NCBI GenBank assembly: GCA_966212235.1
Contig: CBIHPP010000005.1
Coordinates: 452,176 to 516,175, forward strand
Direction of reading: 5' to 3'
Origin: Niastella sp966212235
GTDB lineage: Bacteria; Bacteroidota; Bacteroidia; Chitinophagales; Chitinophagaceae
DNA length: 64,000 bases
Shown here: piece by piece, positions 18,801 to 25,653 of the stretch
Layout of the letters: the number at the start of each line of letters is the position of its first letter
Numbering within the stretch: position 1 is the first letter of the stretch
The notes under the pieces: model-generated
Told to the model about the DNA's origin: nothing
Databases searched by the model: none
Seen by the model: the letters and a program-made list of their open reading frames with translations, nothing else
Program-made: the position numbers and the translations under genes

Positions 18801-19826
18801 CAAATCTATGCCGCTGATCGTCTAGTAGCTACGATTGAAACAGTTAGCTCAACAGTCACACCATACTACGATCACACAGATTATCTCGGTTCAACAAATG
18901 TGGTTTCAGATTCTACCGGAGCACAAGTAGAACTCCTTGATTACTACCCATTCGGTAATCAGAGAATTTCAAGTGGCGCATATACTGGGCAACGACAATA
19001 TGTGGGACAGATTTATGACGCTGATACTGGATTGGATTATTTGAATGCGAGATACTATAATGGAACACAAGGGAGGTTTATTTCACAAGACCCAATATTC
19101 TGGAATCCAGAAAAATTCTTGAATGATCCACAGCAATTAAACAGTTATAGCTACGCACGGAACAATCCAATCACATTAAGTGATCCAACAGGAAAATGGT
19201 ATGGAGAACTCTTAGCGGGCAAACAATCCTGGTCAAGTTTTGCGGGAGAAGTTGGAGAAGCAACCCAATACATGGGTAATGGTTGGCAAACAGCAATGGA
19301 TCATCCATATGTGCCTGCAATGGTAGGAGCAGCACCACTAGCCACATATCTTGCAGCCCCATATGCCGCTAGTATAGCGAATACTGCTGCCAAGGCATTA
19401 TTTAATCCTCAAGCCATAGCTAGAGGAACAATAAACACTGCATTCAATGTTGGTGGCCAGGTTATGGAAGATAAAATGCAAGGCAAGCAGACGTCACCAG
19501 GTGATTATGCGAAGATTGTTGGAGCAAGCTATCTTGGTGGATCATTAACCCCTTCTAATGCAGGTGTTAAAACAAGTACAGCTATCGCTGGTCTTACAAA
19601 TATTGCCACACAAATATCGACTGGTGATCATAATATAAATCCAATGAAACTCGGTGGTGCAATGCTTGGATCAAGTTTTGGTACATGGGCAGCTAGTCTT
19701 GCGGGTAAAGTATCTGGTATAGGTGCATATACAGTTCAGCAATACGGCTTAAGCAAAGTTGGATGGGTAGTAGAATCACCGCTTAGTATTATTAGTTCTG
19801 GGTTTGCTAAGAAAAAAGCAAGATAA
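12858..19826 (+). CDS. giant secreted RHS/FG-GAP repeat protein with glycine-rich insertion
   Basis: A 2322-residue protein. Layout by residue: signal peptide 1-35 (cleavage near SVLAEE); Pro/Ser/acidic low-complexity 36-115; SpvB-like beta region about 120-390; three tandem FG-GAP units 394-784, each with a GDINGDGLNDIL motif; YD/RHS repeats about 790-1537; a glycine-rich segment 1537-1811; more YD repeats 1811-2000; RHS core with DYLGSTN near 2007, LDYLNARYYN near 2058, FISQDP near 2073 and DPTGK near 2109; then a 210-residue C-terminal tip. RHS proteins form a hollow shell around a C-terminal toxin. The tip here is small-residue-rich and matches no toxin I know. Its style differs from neighbouring genes, suggesting transfer. 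The next gene begins 3 bp after the stop. Confidence 0.9.
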   Translation: MNNHTSSRSGFVGKKLIAVFLSFLFLITPLTSVLAEEATPPPSSESVISTEGEPAAQPVIQESSSTENQQDLSAPIDNTQLPETDTEANDKKEKDKDKGDDPDVTPQAAMLNGIEAPGSPTLSSSSRAVTSFIDETTGALVYKYAISIPPGRNNATTPAIDLLYNSADARNDSVVGAGWSINIPYIERENKDGTDKLYTENYYSSSLSGELVSLGSSNYAAKVEKGDFLKYTKLTNGWKVTDKNGTAYTFGANAQARQDNTGDSSQIFKWMLEEVRDANDNYVSYTYYKDAGQIYPSQVVYTGNGSTAGVLEVNFDRASRSSAPAFYDTAFSVVSNYRISEIRTEVNNTWARKYTLSYTTADNGTGSLLDTIVEAGQDDSSTTTTLPAINFDYKTSTPNWTYTSSYNLPLPVFNANGLTDYGMRMGDINGDGLNDILCHNEKTSGECALGSPTIFFNTGSGWTNVSSTWLFPVKASGGSNREAFVNSSGQDTGLRLIDVNGDNLADLVRGDGNLSSNYTYLNTGSGWTYTSSWNLPMPVANGPQADYGMRMGDINGDGLNDILCHSDIVNGGCGLSNGQIRLNTGSGWGSASTTWSFPTKAYYHNPNEADTETFVGSSGQDTGLRLIDVNGDNLADLVKGDGNLSSNYVYLNTGSGWTYTSSWNLPMPVINSPNLNDYGMRMGDINGDGLNDILCHNELVNGGCNATGPEIHLHTGSGWGSASTTWSFPTKAFGSGNGSSTETFVSSTGQDIGLRLIDINGDNLADLVKGDGAAPANYVYLNNTSTQSNLLNKITYSQGGNTEITYKATPLFKSGSTLLNPTLPMSLDVVAQTTTNDGLGTAQTYTYEYEGGSYYYSTYLDRKFAGFNSVKETDTAGNVRKTYYHQGNSTNTSLGEYSDHVAKIGIPYRVEEYDNSTNLYRLTVNQIDRYSIGTDHDFVKNIHQTVLNYDGNSGHKDTTTEYAYDDADGSLLTKTEWGEVTGSTDGSFTDTGSDKRITTYTYATNTTTLVTVPYNETVTNASSVKVKENKYYYDTQSYGSVTKGNQTKVEQWVTGSTYINSQKSYNSTYGTVATQTDPRGKVTSYSYDSYNLYPTTVTDPLSQSVQYVYDYSLGKPKQTTDQNSFVYQTVYDGLDRVLTEKIPDFASPYSPVTKTAYAYTDTSGSVSVHRTDNLDSSIAVETYQYFDGLGRLIQERKEAESNYNVKDTVYNTVGLIQKQSLPYNNSGSSKTSATTTTSLYVAKTYDPLQRVLTIVDATGTTSYAYDDWKTTVTDKNSKVKKYYNDAYNNLIKVDEVNGASTYTTNYEWNLNGKLTKITDALSNLRNFTYDGLGRRLTAEDLHASGDSTFGSWTYTYDDAGNLTQTVNPRSLTTTYTYNDINQVLTENYTGASGTEISYTYGGCTNGIEKLCSIAMASGADTSYTYDSNGNTASEAKTINTVAYTTSYTYDRQGNKLTITYPDSAQVRYTFNTAGLLNQIERKESGGSFTDVISNFDYSPMDQITTQAYPNGLTTTNTYDATKLYRLTGRFTSNGTTGGGTAMKVLAVGGGGGGGGGNDNDAYNGAGGGAGGYQYETAHSVTTGTYSVTVGAGGVGSTNSSNKGSNGGDSIFDTITAIGGGGGGSRNNVNGANGASGGGASIKSTSGTGGTGSQGSNGGTATQGGTTNAGAGGGGASAAGGNVAGNSTTGGAGGAGTANSITGTSVTYAGGGGGSSSGAGGRGLGGSGGGGNGANYPGAGSAGTANTGGGGGGGSGDNNNGAGGPGGKGVVIISYVTADFGTCTATGTYTTTTSGANTIFTFTGNGTFTVVGGASAGLQNLTYAYDNVGNITRIVDASSTSSSKIADYVYDDLHRMTSATITSVASGQSTYTHTYTYDAIGNITSGPVGSYTYAGTSYANPHAATSINSVTNTYDASGNLTANGTLTNTWNYKDQLTQAVVSSVTSTYTYDQSGERASSSNGTTTTVYPNDFYNTNGTKKTKQIYAADRLVATIETVSSTVTPYYDHTDYLGSTNVVSDSTGAQVELLDYYPFGNQRISSGAYTGQRQYVGQIYDADTGLDYLNARYYNGTQGRFISQDPIFWNPEKFLNDPQQLNSYSYARNNPITLSDPTGKWYGELLAGKQSWSSFAGEVGEATQYMGNGWQTAMDHPYVPAMVGAAPLATYLAAPYAASIANTAAKALFNPQAIARGTINTAFNVGGQVMEDKMQGKQTSPGDYAKIVGASYLGGSLTPSNAGVKTSTAIAGLTNIATQISTGDHNINPMKLGGAMLGSSFGTWAASLAGKVSGIGAYTVQQYGLSKVGWVVESPLSIISSGFAKKKAR
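14040..15210 (+). repeat. three ~380-390-bp tandem repeats inside the RHS gene
   Basis: The FG-GAP units are repeated at DNA level: the block starting GATTA(T/C)GGTATG recurs at 14115, 14493 and 14886 (spacings 378 and 393), with long identical runs around the GDINGDGLNDIL codons. Near-identity implies recent duplication or gene conversion and makes this part prone to unit-number change and to misassembly. Confidence 0.85.
17470..18290 (+). other. glycine-rich insertion within the RHS repeats
   Basis: About 270 residues made of GGGGGG, GAGG and GGTG runs interrupt the YD repeats and are then followed by normal YD repeats (YDNVGNITRIVD). The DNA is rich in GGTGGAGG-type runs. It resembles the glycine-rich domains of phage adhesins and of some candidate-phylum surface proteins. 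It is in frame, so the gene is not broken. Confidence 0.85.
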
Positions 19827-19829
19827 AAC

Positions 19830-20354
19830 ATGAAAACACAAAAAATTTCACCTGATAAAATATTTAGAGTTGATAAAAAAATAGTATTTAAAAGCACGTT
19901 ACCTTGGGCAATAGTAATGTCAGTATTTTTGTTACTCTTTATGCATGACTTTAAAATATTAACCACATTGGCGGATAAACAATTTTGGTTATTTATTTTA
20001 ATCATGTGGGCGGTCAAGTTAGGAATAATGGACCTCTGGTCTATTCTATATGAACGTACTGAATTTAGTGGTAGTACTATAACTAACCGCCTTGATAGGG
20101 CCACTTCAGCCAATATTATGGATTTTGTTTCAGTTAAACAGAAAAAAACTATATATACTAATTACCTTGGATTTGATTATAAAGAGCCAAAGGGTATTTA
20201 TGTAAGATATCTTCTATCATATGGGCACTATAATCCTGAAACTCTCAAAGCCATTATGCAGGAAATATTAAGAATCAATCCAAATATAAAACTTGAAGAT
20301 GATCTTTCAAGGCAAATTCTTGAGGGTACATATAAAAGTAAAACATTAGGATAA
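19830..20354 (+). CDS. two-helix membrane protein, candidate RHS immunity partner
   Basis: A 174-residue protein starting 3 bp after the RHS stop. Two membrane segments (about 25-42 and 52-70) are followed by a cytoplasmic beta-rich part (YERTEFSGSTITNRLDRATSANIMDFVSVKQ) that resembles a bacterial PH-type domain, and a helical end (NPETLKAIMQEILRINPNIKLE). No toxin-immunity family is recognised, but the position right behind an RHS toxin-type gene is where immunity genes sit. If the toxin tip acts at the membrane, a membrane immunity protein would fit. It could also be a helper for RHS export. Confidence 0.6.
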   Translation: MKTQKISPDKIFRVDKKIVFKSTLPWAIVMSVFLLLFMHDFKILTTLADKQFWLFILIMWAVKLGIMDLWSILYERTEFSGSTITNRLDRATSANIMDFVSVKQKKTIYTNYLGFDYKEPKGIYVRYLLSYGHYNPETLKAIMQEILRINPNIKLEDDLSRQILEGTYKSKTLG

Positions 20355-20370
20355 TGAAGGAAAATAGTAA

Positions 20371-20511
20371 ATAAAAATTAGCTCACTTAAAGAATGTATT
20401 GAATCTTATGTTGGTGATTCATTAGAACAAGAAGGTAATCTAAGGCGCCAAGAACTATTAATCATAACTGGAACACCATATTATAAACCAAATTGCCAGG
20501 AAAAAAAGTAA
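20371..20511 (+). pseudogene. possible gene fragment after the immunity candidate
   Basis: A 46-codon open frame with no ATG, directly after a stop, gives a natural-looking peptide (SSLKECIESYVGDSLEQEG, then RRQELLIITGTPYYKPN). It overlaps the end of the convergent membrane-protein gene. It may be the tail of a displaced gene such as an orphan immunity protein. Support is limited to composition. Confidence 0.25.
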
Positions 20512-21138
20512 CGCTACTAACAATAGAACAAGTTTCTTATTCATCATTCTCTTCAACCAACCAGAATGTTTGACATACGCTGACACGTGAGTATTGGCTA
20601 AGTCTTCGTCCTTTTTCTTTTCATCGCGATAAACGGCAGCTGACCAATATAATAAACCAAATATTGCTATAAAAACGCCAGCAATCAAAAACACAATCTT
20701 GTAAGTCTTGAAAAGGGAAAAATATCCTTCCAGTTTATGAATTTTTTTTCTTTCAGCCTCTATCGTAATATTCATTATTGAAAGGGAATCGGTCAATCTC
20801 GCATAACGATCTCTCCTTCCTTCAAATTCATCTCTAATCTTTCCGCGAAGTAACTCAGTCTGAATACGCTCTGTAGCAGTTTGATGACTTTCGGCTTCTT
20901 TCAGGCTATCTAATATTTGCTGAGTTGTACTCTTATTCAAAGCAAATTCTGCAATATCCTTCTTTAATCTGCCTATTTTATATTTTAGAATTGCTGTATC
21001 CTTTTGATAACCATTGATCTCAATATCTATTTCCTTTTGTTGTTGCGCAGGATAAACAATAACAAATATGATCAGTGCAAGCCCAATTGTTAAAAGGTAC
21101 TTAAAAAAATTGTCCGTACTTGGAAGAAAATTGTCCAT
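20458..21138 (-). CDS. coiled-coil membrane protein, second gene of sensor pair
   Basis: A 226-residue protein with a membrane segment at about 13-30, a long charged coiled coil at about 35-140 (QQQKEIDIEINGYQKDT, then IRDEFEGRRDRYARLTDS), a second membrane segment at about 147-170, and a third near the C-terminus (about 202-222). No domain is recognised. It follows the PUA/EVE-like gene by 11 bp on the same strand. Sensor-plus-membrane-protein operons of this shape are frequent in abortive-infection systems, where the membrane protein is the killer; that role is inferred. Confidence 0.65.
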   Translation of the reverse strand: MDNFLPSTDNFFKYLLTIGLALIIFVIVYPAQQQKEIDIEINGYQKDTAILKYKIGRLKKDIAEFALNKSTTQQILDSLKEAESHQTATERIQTELLRGKIRDEFEGRRDRYARLTDSLSIMNITIEAERKKIHKLEGYFSLFKTYKIVFLIAGVFIAIFGLLYWSAAVYRDEKKKDEDLANTHVSAYVKHSGWLKRMMNKKLVLLLVALLFFLAIWFIIWCSSYD

Positions 21139-21149
21139 TTGGTTCAGTG

Positions 21150-22049
21150 TTACAATTTAACGTCCATTGAATCCAATTTATTTCTAAGAGCTTCCAACTC
21201 ATCCCCGTAATCCTCAGAAAATGTTTTGGCCTTTTCCTTGTTGGGCTCATCCAAATTTCCTTTTACATCGCAACCTGTTGATCCAAGAAGCATCGCAACC
21301 AGAACTAATGCAATTCCCTTTTGCTTCAAATTGAAAAAGCCAGGGGACTGTAGCGTGATTTTTATTGAACTATCCTCAATATCCTCATTTAAATTAAACT
21401 CGCGGTTAACCAAGCTCATTAGTTGGTAAATAGCCTGTAGTGTAGTAGCAAGTGTATTAAGATGTATACTGCTGTCCAATTTGACCCTTACAACAAAATG
21501 ACTATAATCGTCTTTTTTGAATACATCATACATCACACTATCAATGTGGCTCGAATATTCATTTATGTTGCTTAATGCGTGTTGTGGCCTTCTGATCCGA
21601 TAGAAAATATTGTCCAATTCCGAAAAGGTCACGGTTTTCACCCATTTAACCCTCCTGCGTTTATAATACTTACAGTTATTGACCTCTGTCTCTACTTCAT
21701 AAGTTTTTTCTGTACTAACCACACCGAATGAAAAGGACGCAGATCCCTCGCTCGGCATAACTATTACATTATTCTTTCTAAGGTCTCGGAAATGTAAAAT
21801 CTTATTATAGATTTTCGTTGCTTCTGTAGCCTGATATCTGTTATCCAAATCGAATTTTTCGGCTCTTGCAATCTTTTTTTTCACTTCCAAAATTGTCTTA
21901 TTATTAAGATCATCCAGGGTAACTGGATTCCACCCGATGGCAATAAAACCATTTTCTAAAAATGTATCGAAGTACTTACCTCCATCTGTTCTAACAAACC
22001 AGTAATCGTTTTCTTGGGGAAGAATTTGAAGTCCATTAAACTCTATCAT
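21150..22049 (-). CDS. PUA/EVE-like (restriction-type N-terminal) protein with membrane segment
   Basis: A 299-residue protein. The N-terminus (YWFVRTDGGKYFDTFLENGF, then IAIGWNP) and the later RRRVKWVKTVTFSELDN near 131-147 match the pattern of the N-terminal domain of many restriction-system proteins of the Mrr/McrB kind, thought to be PUA/EVE-like readers of modified bases. Residues about 150-225 are alpha/beta and unassigned. A hydrophobic segment near 244-258 contains a lipobox-like LGSTGC, though it is internal and unlikely to be processed; a charged tail follows. It leads a two-gene operon with the coiled-coil membrane protein. The membrane anchor after a DNA-reader-like domain is unusual. 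Confidence 0.6.
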   Translation of the reverse strand: MIEFNGLQILPQENDYWFVRTDGGKYFDTFLENGFIAIGWNPVTLDDLNNKTILEVKKKIARAEKFDLDNRYQATEATKIYNKILHFRDLRKNNVIVMPSEGSASFSFGVVSTEKTYEVETEVNNCKYYKRRRVKWVKTVTFSELDNIFYRIRRPQHALSNINEYSSHIDSVMYDVFKKDDYSHFVVRVKLDSSIHLNTLATTLQAIYQLMSLVNREFNLNEDIEDSSIKITLQSPGFFNLKQKGIALVLVAMLLGSTGCDVKGNLDEPNKEKAKTFSEDYGDELEALRNKLDSMDVKL

Positions 22050-22449
22050 TCATTTGGCAATTTGGGGTGATTTACAAGGTTATTAATTATTTAAGAAATT
22101 GCCCAGCTTTTTGGCATTAAATGGCTCTCTTATTGTAAAAAAGAAGTTCACTGTTAATACTAATCGTAAAAAATGGGTTAAAACACCCTTGATTTTATCT
22201 ATGTAATTTAATATGAGAAAAGGGAATTGTTGCTAACGGTTATAGGTAAATTGTATAAGCCATACTTACCTTCTTGTATCAAAGACGCAATACTCAAGCC
22301 CGCCACCGCACATTACCAAGGGCACCAAGCTATAGTTCAAAGCCCAGCACTAGTACATATCACTGGACGACAAAGCAAAGCCATACAGGCTTGACAATGA
22401 GTTACTAAATCAGTAATATGTTTAGTATTACAACTTGTTGCCGAATTAT
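22050..22449. other. 400-bp gene-free interval holding dispersed repeat family C, copy 1
   Basis: No gene is seen. At 22318-22393 lies copy 1 of a repeat whose core is CAAAGCCCAGCACTAGTACA; copies 2 and 3 are at about 26700-26775 and 27128-27205, all in the same orientation. Upstream (near 22230) the sequence TGCTAACGGTTATAGG opens the non-coding stretch. Confidence 0.6.
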
Positions 22450-22989
22450 ATGTCTATTAAGAAAAAATTAGGAATTATAATAAGTGTTTTAGTAATTATA
22501 GGGGCCGGTTATTACTACTATTATATAATTGAAGGAAAAGCATTTGCTGCAGTTATTAAAGATTGTAAAAACTTAGATTTAGACGCTGTAAAAAAACAAG
22601 CAAAAAGTATTGAAGATAATATCTCAAGCTACAAAAAAACTTCAACGGATATTGTGAATGGAGAACAGACTAATTACTCTAAATATGGTAAATATGTCCT
22701 AGTAAAACAAACCTTATTAGGCCAAACTGGTAACTCTGAGGTTAGCTATTATCTCAATAACGGACGTGTTTTTTACATGATTAAAAAGAATAACGATTAT
22801 ACTCCTAAGTCGCTTTATTTTTCGGATTCAAAGGAACCTAAAAGTACAGATGTTAGAGAATATTATCTCGATAACCATTTAGAGTTATGTTCATGGTATC
22901 AAGATGGCAGCTTACAAGAGAATAAAAACGTGTATTGGCGTGACTTCATGCTGATCCATAAAAGTTTAGAGTGGTTGTATTATATGTAG
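22450..22989 (+). CDS. membrane-anchored or secreted hypothetical protein
   Basis: A 179-residue protein from the ATG at 22450; a TTG 15 bp upstream is possible. It has an N-terminal hydrophobic anchor (about 6-27, KLGIIISVLVIIGAGYYYYY) and a mature domain with two cysteines (one near 38, one near 147) and beta-rich sequence (YGKYVLVKQTLLG, YYLNNGRVFYMIKK). I do not recognise a family. It stands alone, between repeat family C copy 1 and direct repeat A copy 1. Confidence 0.6.
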   Translation: MSIKKKLGIIISVLVIIGAGYYYYYIIEGKAFAAVIKDCKNLDLDAVKKQAKSIEDNISSYKKTSTDIVNGEQTNYSKYGKYVLVKQTLLGQTGNSEVSYYLNNGRVFYMIKKNNDYTPKSLYFSDSKEPKSTDVREYYLDNHLELCSWYQDGSLQENKNVYWRDFMLIHKSLEWLYYM

Positions 22990-23083
22990 TTTGGCTATGA
23001 ATAAGAACATTAGATACTCAAATCTGATGATGAAGTTCGCATTGCTTAAATATAATTTTTGATCCCAACACCTGGCGCCCTAA

Positions 23084-23250
23084 TCTTCTTCCGTTGCGTC
23101 GCACACTGCACCGCCTGGTTCTTTGTTCATCTTCCGAAAACACAAGGGAATGCATCAGCCGGCCATTGAAAAAGCCACCGTTTGGAAGCGATGGCTTTTT
23201 ATCCTCAATTAATGAACGGTTAACTATAACTATAATGTACGCTGAAAGGC
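23084..23250 (+). repeat. long direct repeat A, copy 1 (left of response-regulator block)
   Basis: Blocks shared with 25887-26066 are CTTCCGTTGCGTCGCACACT, then AAAAAGCCACCGTTTGG with its hairpin mate TGGCTTTTT (23169-23200), and CTCAATTAATGAACGGTTAA. The hairpin would work as a terminator on both strands. A shorter trace of the first block appears at 27067-27089. Confidence 0.85.
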
Positions 23251-23329
23251 GGATTATTTCGGGCAGCACCCTCGTCTCCCTATCTTTGCACGATTAGCGC
23301 ATCTTAAACATTTTCAAGTTCTGATTAGT

Positions 23330-23521
23330 ATGAATCCGACCTTCCAAGCCCTTTCGGCCCAAACATTACGTGCCCTCATGCTCTCCGAAGCGAAAAAATT
23401 CGTTCAAGCGCTGGAAGGCGGAGCTTCCATCCGCGAGCTGGAAGATATTCGCGCCTCCATGAAGGAGATCGGCGATGTTCTATCCATGAAAGAGCAAGAG
23501 GAATCCAAATCCGAACACTGA
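23330..23521 (+). CDS. small hypothetical protein upstream of response regulator
   Basis: A 63-residue helical, acidic protein from an ATG at 23330 (MNPTFQALSAQTLRAL, then VQALEGGASIRELEDI). No domain recognised. It is followed 28 bp later by a CheY-like regulator on the same strand, so the two are probably cotranscribed. The heptad-like spacing of leucines suggests a short coiled coil. Codon use is GC-richer than the genes on either side of the repeat-bounded block. Confidence 0.55.
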   Translation: MNPTFQALSAQTLRALMLSEAKKFVQALEGGASIRELEDIRASMKEIGDVLSMKEQEESKSEH

Positions 23522-23549
23522 ACCAAGAAATAACCTCCTCGACAGCCGT

Positions 23550-23942
23550 ATGCGACCATTCGATAAAATCCTCATCATTGACGACGACGAAGCCACTAAT
23601 TTCTTTTCTCGGACGCTCCTGGAAAAGCTCGAGGCGGCGAAAGAAATAGCCGTGGCCGGAGACGGCCGGGCCGCCTGCGAACTGATTCGTCAAACGGGAT
23701 GCCCTGATCTCATTTTTCTGGATATCCGCATGCCCCATATGGACGGATTCGAATTTTTAGATTGCCTGCAAGCGGTTGACGGGTGCAAAAGCGCAAAAGT
23801 CGTCATGTTAAGCAGCGTGGTGCTTGCAGAAGACGCGGCGCGCGCACGCGGCTATGCCCAGGTGATGTATTGCCTGGAAAAGCCGATCACGAAGGACATG
23901 GTGGAGAAAGCGGCGAGGGATTATCGGGGACTTGCGCCATGA
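23550..23942 (+). CDS. single-domain response regulator (CheY-like)
   Basis: A 130-residue receiver domain with no output domain. The acidic pocket is IDDDE near 10-14, the phosphorylation site is Asp58 (LIFLDIRMP), the switch residue lies in VVMLSS near 84-89, and the conserved lysine is Lys111 (EKPIT). All key residues are present, so it should accept a phosphoryl group. A possible 22-residue ORF overlaps its stop (ATGA, 23939-24007), of doubtful reality. No histidine kinase is found in the window, so its partner is elsewhere. Confidence 0.88.
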   Translation: MRPFDKILIIDDDEATNFFSRTLLEKLEAAKEIAVAGDGRAACELIRQTGCPDLIFLDIRMPHMDGFEFLDCLQAVDGCKSAKVVMLSSVVLAEDAARARGYAQVMYCLEKPITKDMVEKAARDYRGLAP

Positions 23943-24171
23943 GCATGGAAAGAAATGGCTTAAAAGTGCCGGTTCTGGCGTTGGAGCGCAAAAAACGTTC
24001 CCGTTGATGGAAGCGTAGCCTGTCGTAAGGGGAACTGCGTACGGGAAACATAGGGAAGTGTTCAATTTATGAAGCGTCCTTCGTTTTTTCTGTGTCACGC
24101 CTGCTTTTCTCGTGTTGTTATTTGGAACCGCGGGGTACGCCCCTCGTTTTTCTAAAACACAATCCTAGACT

Positions 24172-24597
24172 ATGAGCGAAATGATATCCGGAACCCTTGC
24201 GATAGTGGATGGCCATGCGCTGACCCGCAAAACGCTAAGCTGCAGGCTTGCTTCATTGGGATATGACGTCGTTATGGAAGCGGAAAGCGGCAATGAATGC
24301 ATTGCCAAAATGAAGAGGCATTCGGCCCCCAACATATGCCTGATCGGCATCAACAGGCTGTGCATGGGCAGCCTTGAAACGGCTATCCGCATGAAACGGG
24401 AGTGGCCGGAGATCAAGATCCTTTTCGTCTCCATGCTCAATAGCGATGACTATGCCGATAATCTCAAGAAAATCGGAGTAGCGGGGTTGGTTTCCAAAAG
24501 GGCGCCCTTTGCGGAATTGCATGCTGCGCTGTCGAACCTCGTGGAGAAACAGCAGGCACCCCCGCCGAACATTTCCTTTATTAAAGCCGCCGTTTGA
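24172..24597 (+). CDS. pseudo-receiver (NarL-type) lacking the phosphoacceptor Asp
   Basis: A 141-residue protein folded like a NarL/FixJ receiver (LAIVDGHALTRKTL at the N-terminus, SLETAIRMK in the middle, LVSKRAPFAEL at the end with the conserved lysine). The strand that should end in the phosphorylated Asp reads ICLIGINRL, where the family has LLDINMP, so the acceptor is glycine. One of the N-terminal acidic residues is also missing (VDGH). It is either a phosphorylation-independent binding module or a decaying gene. It has no DNA-binding domain. Confidence 0.75.
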   Translation: MSEMISGTLAIVDGHALTRKTLSCRLASLGYDVVMEAESGNECIAKMKRHSAPNICLIGINRLCMGSLETAIRMKREWPEIKILFVSMLNSDDYADNLKKIGVAGLVSKRAPFAELHAALSNLVEKQQAPPPNISFIKAAV

Positions 24598-24713
24598 TAA
24601 GGCACGCTTGCAAAGGAATATGAATGTTTTCAAGAGCGCTATCGCCATTTTGACCGCCATGCGCTGAAAAGTGTAGAGATGAAAGCCTGAAAATAAAGCA
24701 AAAAAACCGGAAG

Positions 24714-25112
24714 CTATTTCCACTGTATTGAAAATATATGCTGCAATAACTTTTGAAGCTCCTGATGGGTTGAGGGTTTGGAGACGAAATAAGAAGCTCC
24801 CAATCGCACCGCTTCTTCCCGATCACGTTGTGCAGTCGAGGTGGTATAAATGATGATGGGGACGGCAGCGAACAGGGGAATGCTCCTGATGGCCTGCAAG
24901 AATTGACTGCCGGTTACCCTCGGCATGTTCCAGTCCAGCAAAAGCAGATCGGGAACGGGGAATAGACCGTCAGTAAGACACCTGAGGGCCCGTTCGCTGT
25001 CACATTCATAGAAAAATTCGATTCCGCAATCAAAGTCAATGACAGCGGAATTAAATATGAAGCAGTCGTCTTCGTCATCGTCAATCAAAAGCACGCGTTT
25101 TGGATACCTCAT
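24714..25112 (-). CDS. single-domain response regulator (Rcp1-like)
   Basis: A 132-residue receiver domain starting at the ATG at 25110-25112. Key residues: LLIDDDEDD at 8-16, phosphoacceptor Asp60 in LLLLDWNMP, IIIYTTS switch near 86-92, and SKPST with the conserved lysine near 113. The sequence type, with DDDEDD and DWNMP, is that of small receivers that work with phytochrome-like or hybrid kinases in this phylum. It converges with the pseudo-receiver gene and is a close relative of the regulator at 25255-25653 (about one third to half of residues look alike). Confidence 0.87.
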   Translation of the reverse strand: MRYPKRVLLIDDDEDDCFIFNSAVIDFDCGIEFFYECDSERALRCLTDGLFPVPDLLLLDWNMPRVTGSQFLQAIRSIPLFAAVPIIIYTTSTAQRDREEAVRLGASYFVSKPSTHQELQKLLQHIFSIQWK

Positions 25113-25254
25113 TATTTGTAATAATCGTTCGTATATAAATGAATGGGCCCAGGTTAAGAAGAGGACACGGCCAAACTACTGCATTTTGCCAATTTCCGTA
25201 AATGTTTTCCGCTCCTTAACAATTTCCCATGTTGCACGGAGCAGCGGATAAAAG

Positions 25255-25653
25255 CTATTGCCCTTCGCCGATGTGTAAAATCAGGGTTCGCAATTCCTCT
25301 TTCAGATCAGCAAGAGATGCAGGTTTTGAGAGGAAGGACGAAGCGCCCTGCTTTCGCAGCGTTTCTTTATCAAGTATTGCAGATGCAGTCGAATAGATGA
25401 TGATCGGAACGGTGACATACCGAGGCATCTTCCGAATTGCTGTCAACACCTGGTTGCTGGAGAGTTTCGGTAGCTTCCAATCCAAAAAGATCAGGTCAGG
25501 CAGGGCCAGGCGTTCCTCTGCAAGCCGTTGGAGGGCGGTTTCGCCGTCTTGAGCATGCATCAATTCTATAGGCTGCTCGAGCGCATCAAGGGCCAGCTTG
25601 AAGATTAATAAGTCATCGTCATCAATGACAAACACGCATTTCGGATAATCCAT
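25255..25653 (-). CDS. single-domain response regulator, paralogue of neighbour
   Basis: A 132-residue receiver from the ATG at 25651-25653 (MDYPKCVFVIDDDD); a longer reading to 25704 adds 17 residues not seen in relatives. The phosphoacceptor lies in LIFLDWKLP near residue 60, the switch in IIIYSTAS, and the lysine in LSKPASL. The parallel with the 24714 gene (same length, start and motif spacing) implies tandem duplication. The two are separated by 142 bp, which leaves room for separate promoters. Confidence 0.87.
   Translation of the reverse strand: MDYPKCVFVIDDDDLLIFKLALDALEQPIELMHAQDGETALQRLAEERLALPDLIFLDWKLPKLSSNQVLTAIRKMPRYVTVPIIIYSTASAILDKETLRKQGASSFLSKPASLADLKEELRTLILHIGEGQ

Noticed and set aside
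22230..22400. Integron attC-like site
   Set aside because: TGCTAACGGTTATAGG is suggestive, but a matching inverted partner with core sites and an integrase of the tyrosine type are absent.
23808..24098. Minus-strand frame over response regulator end
   Set aside because: Shadow of the receiver gene's codon pattern; no start signal.
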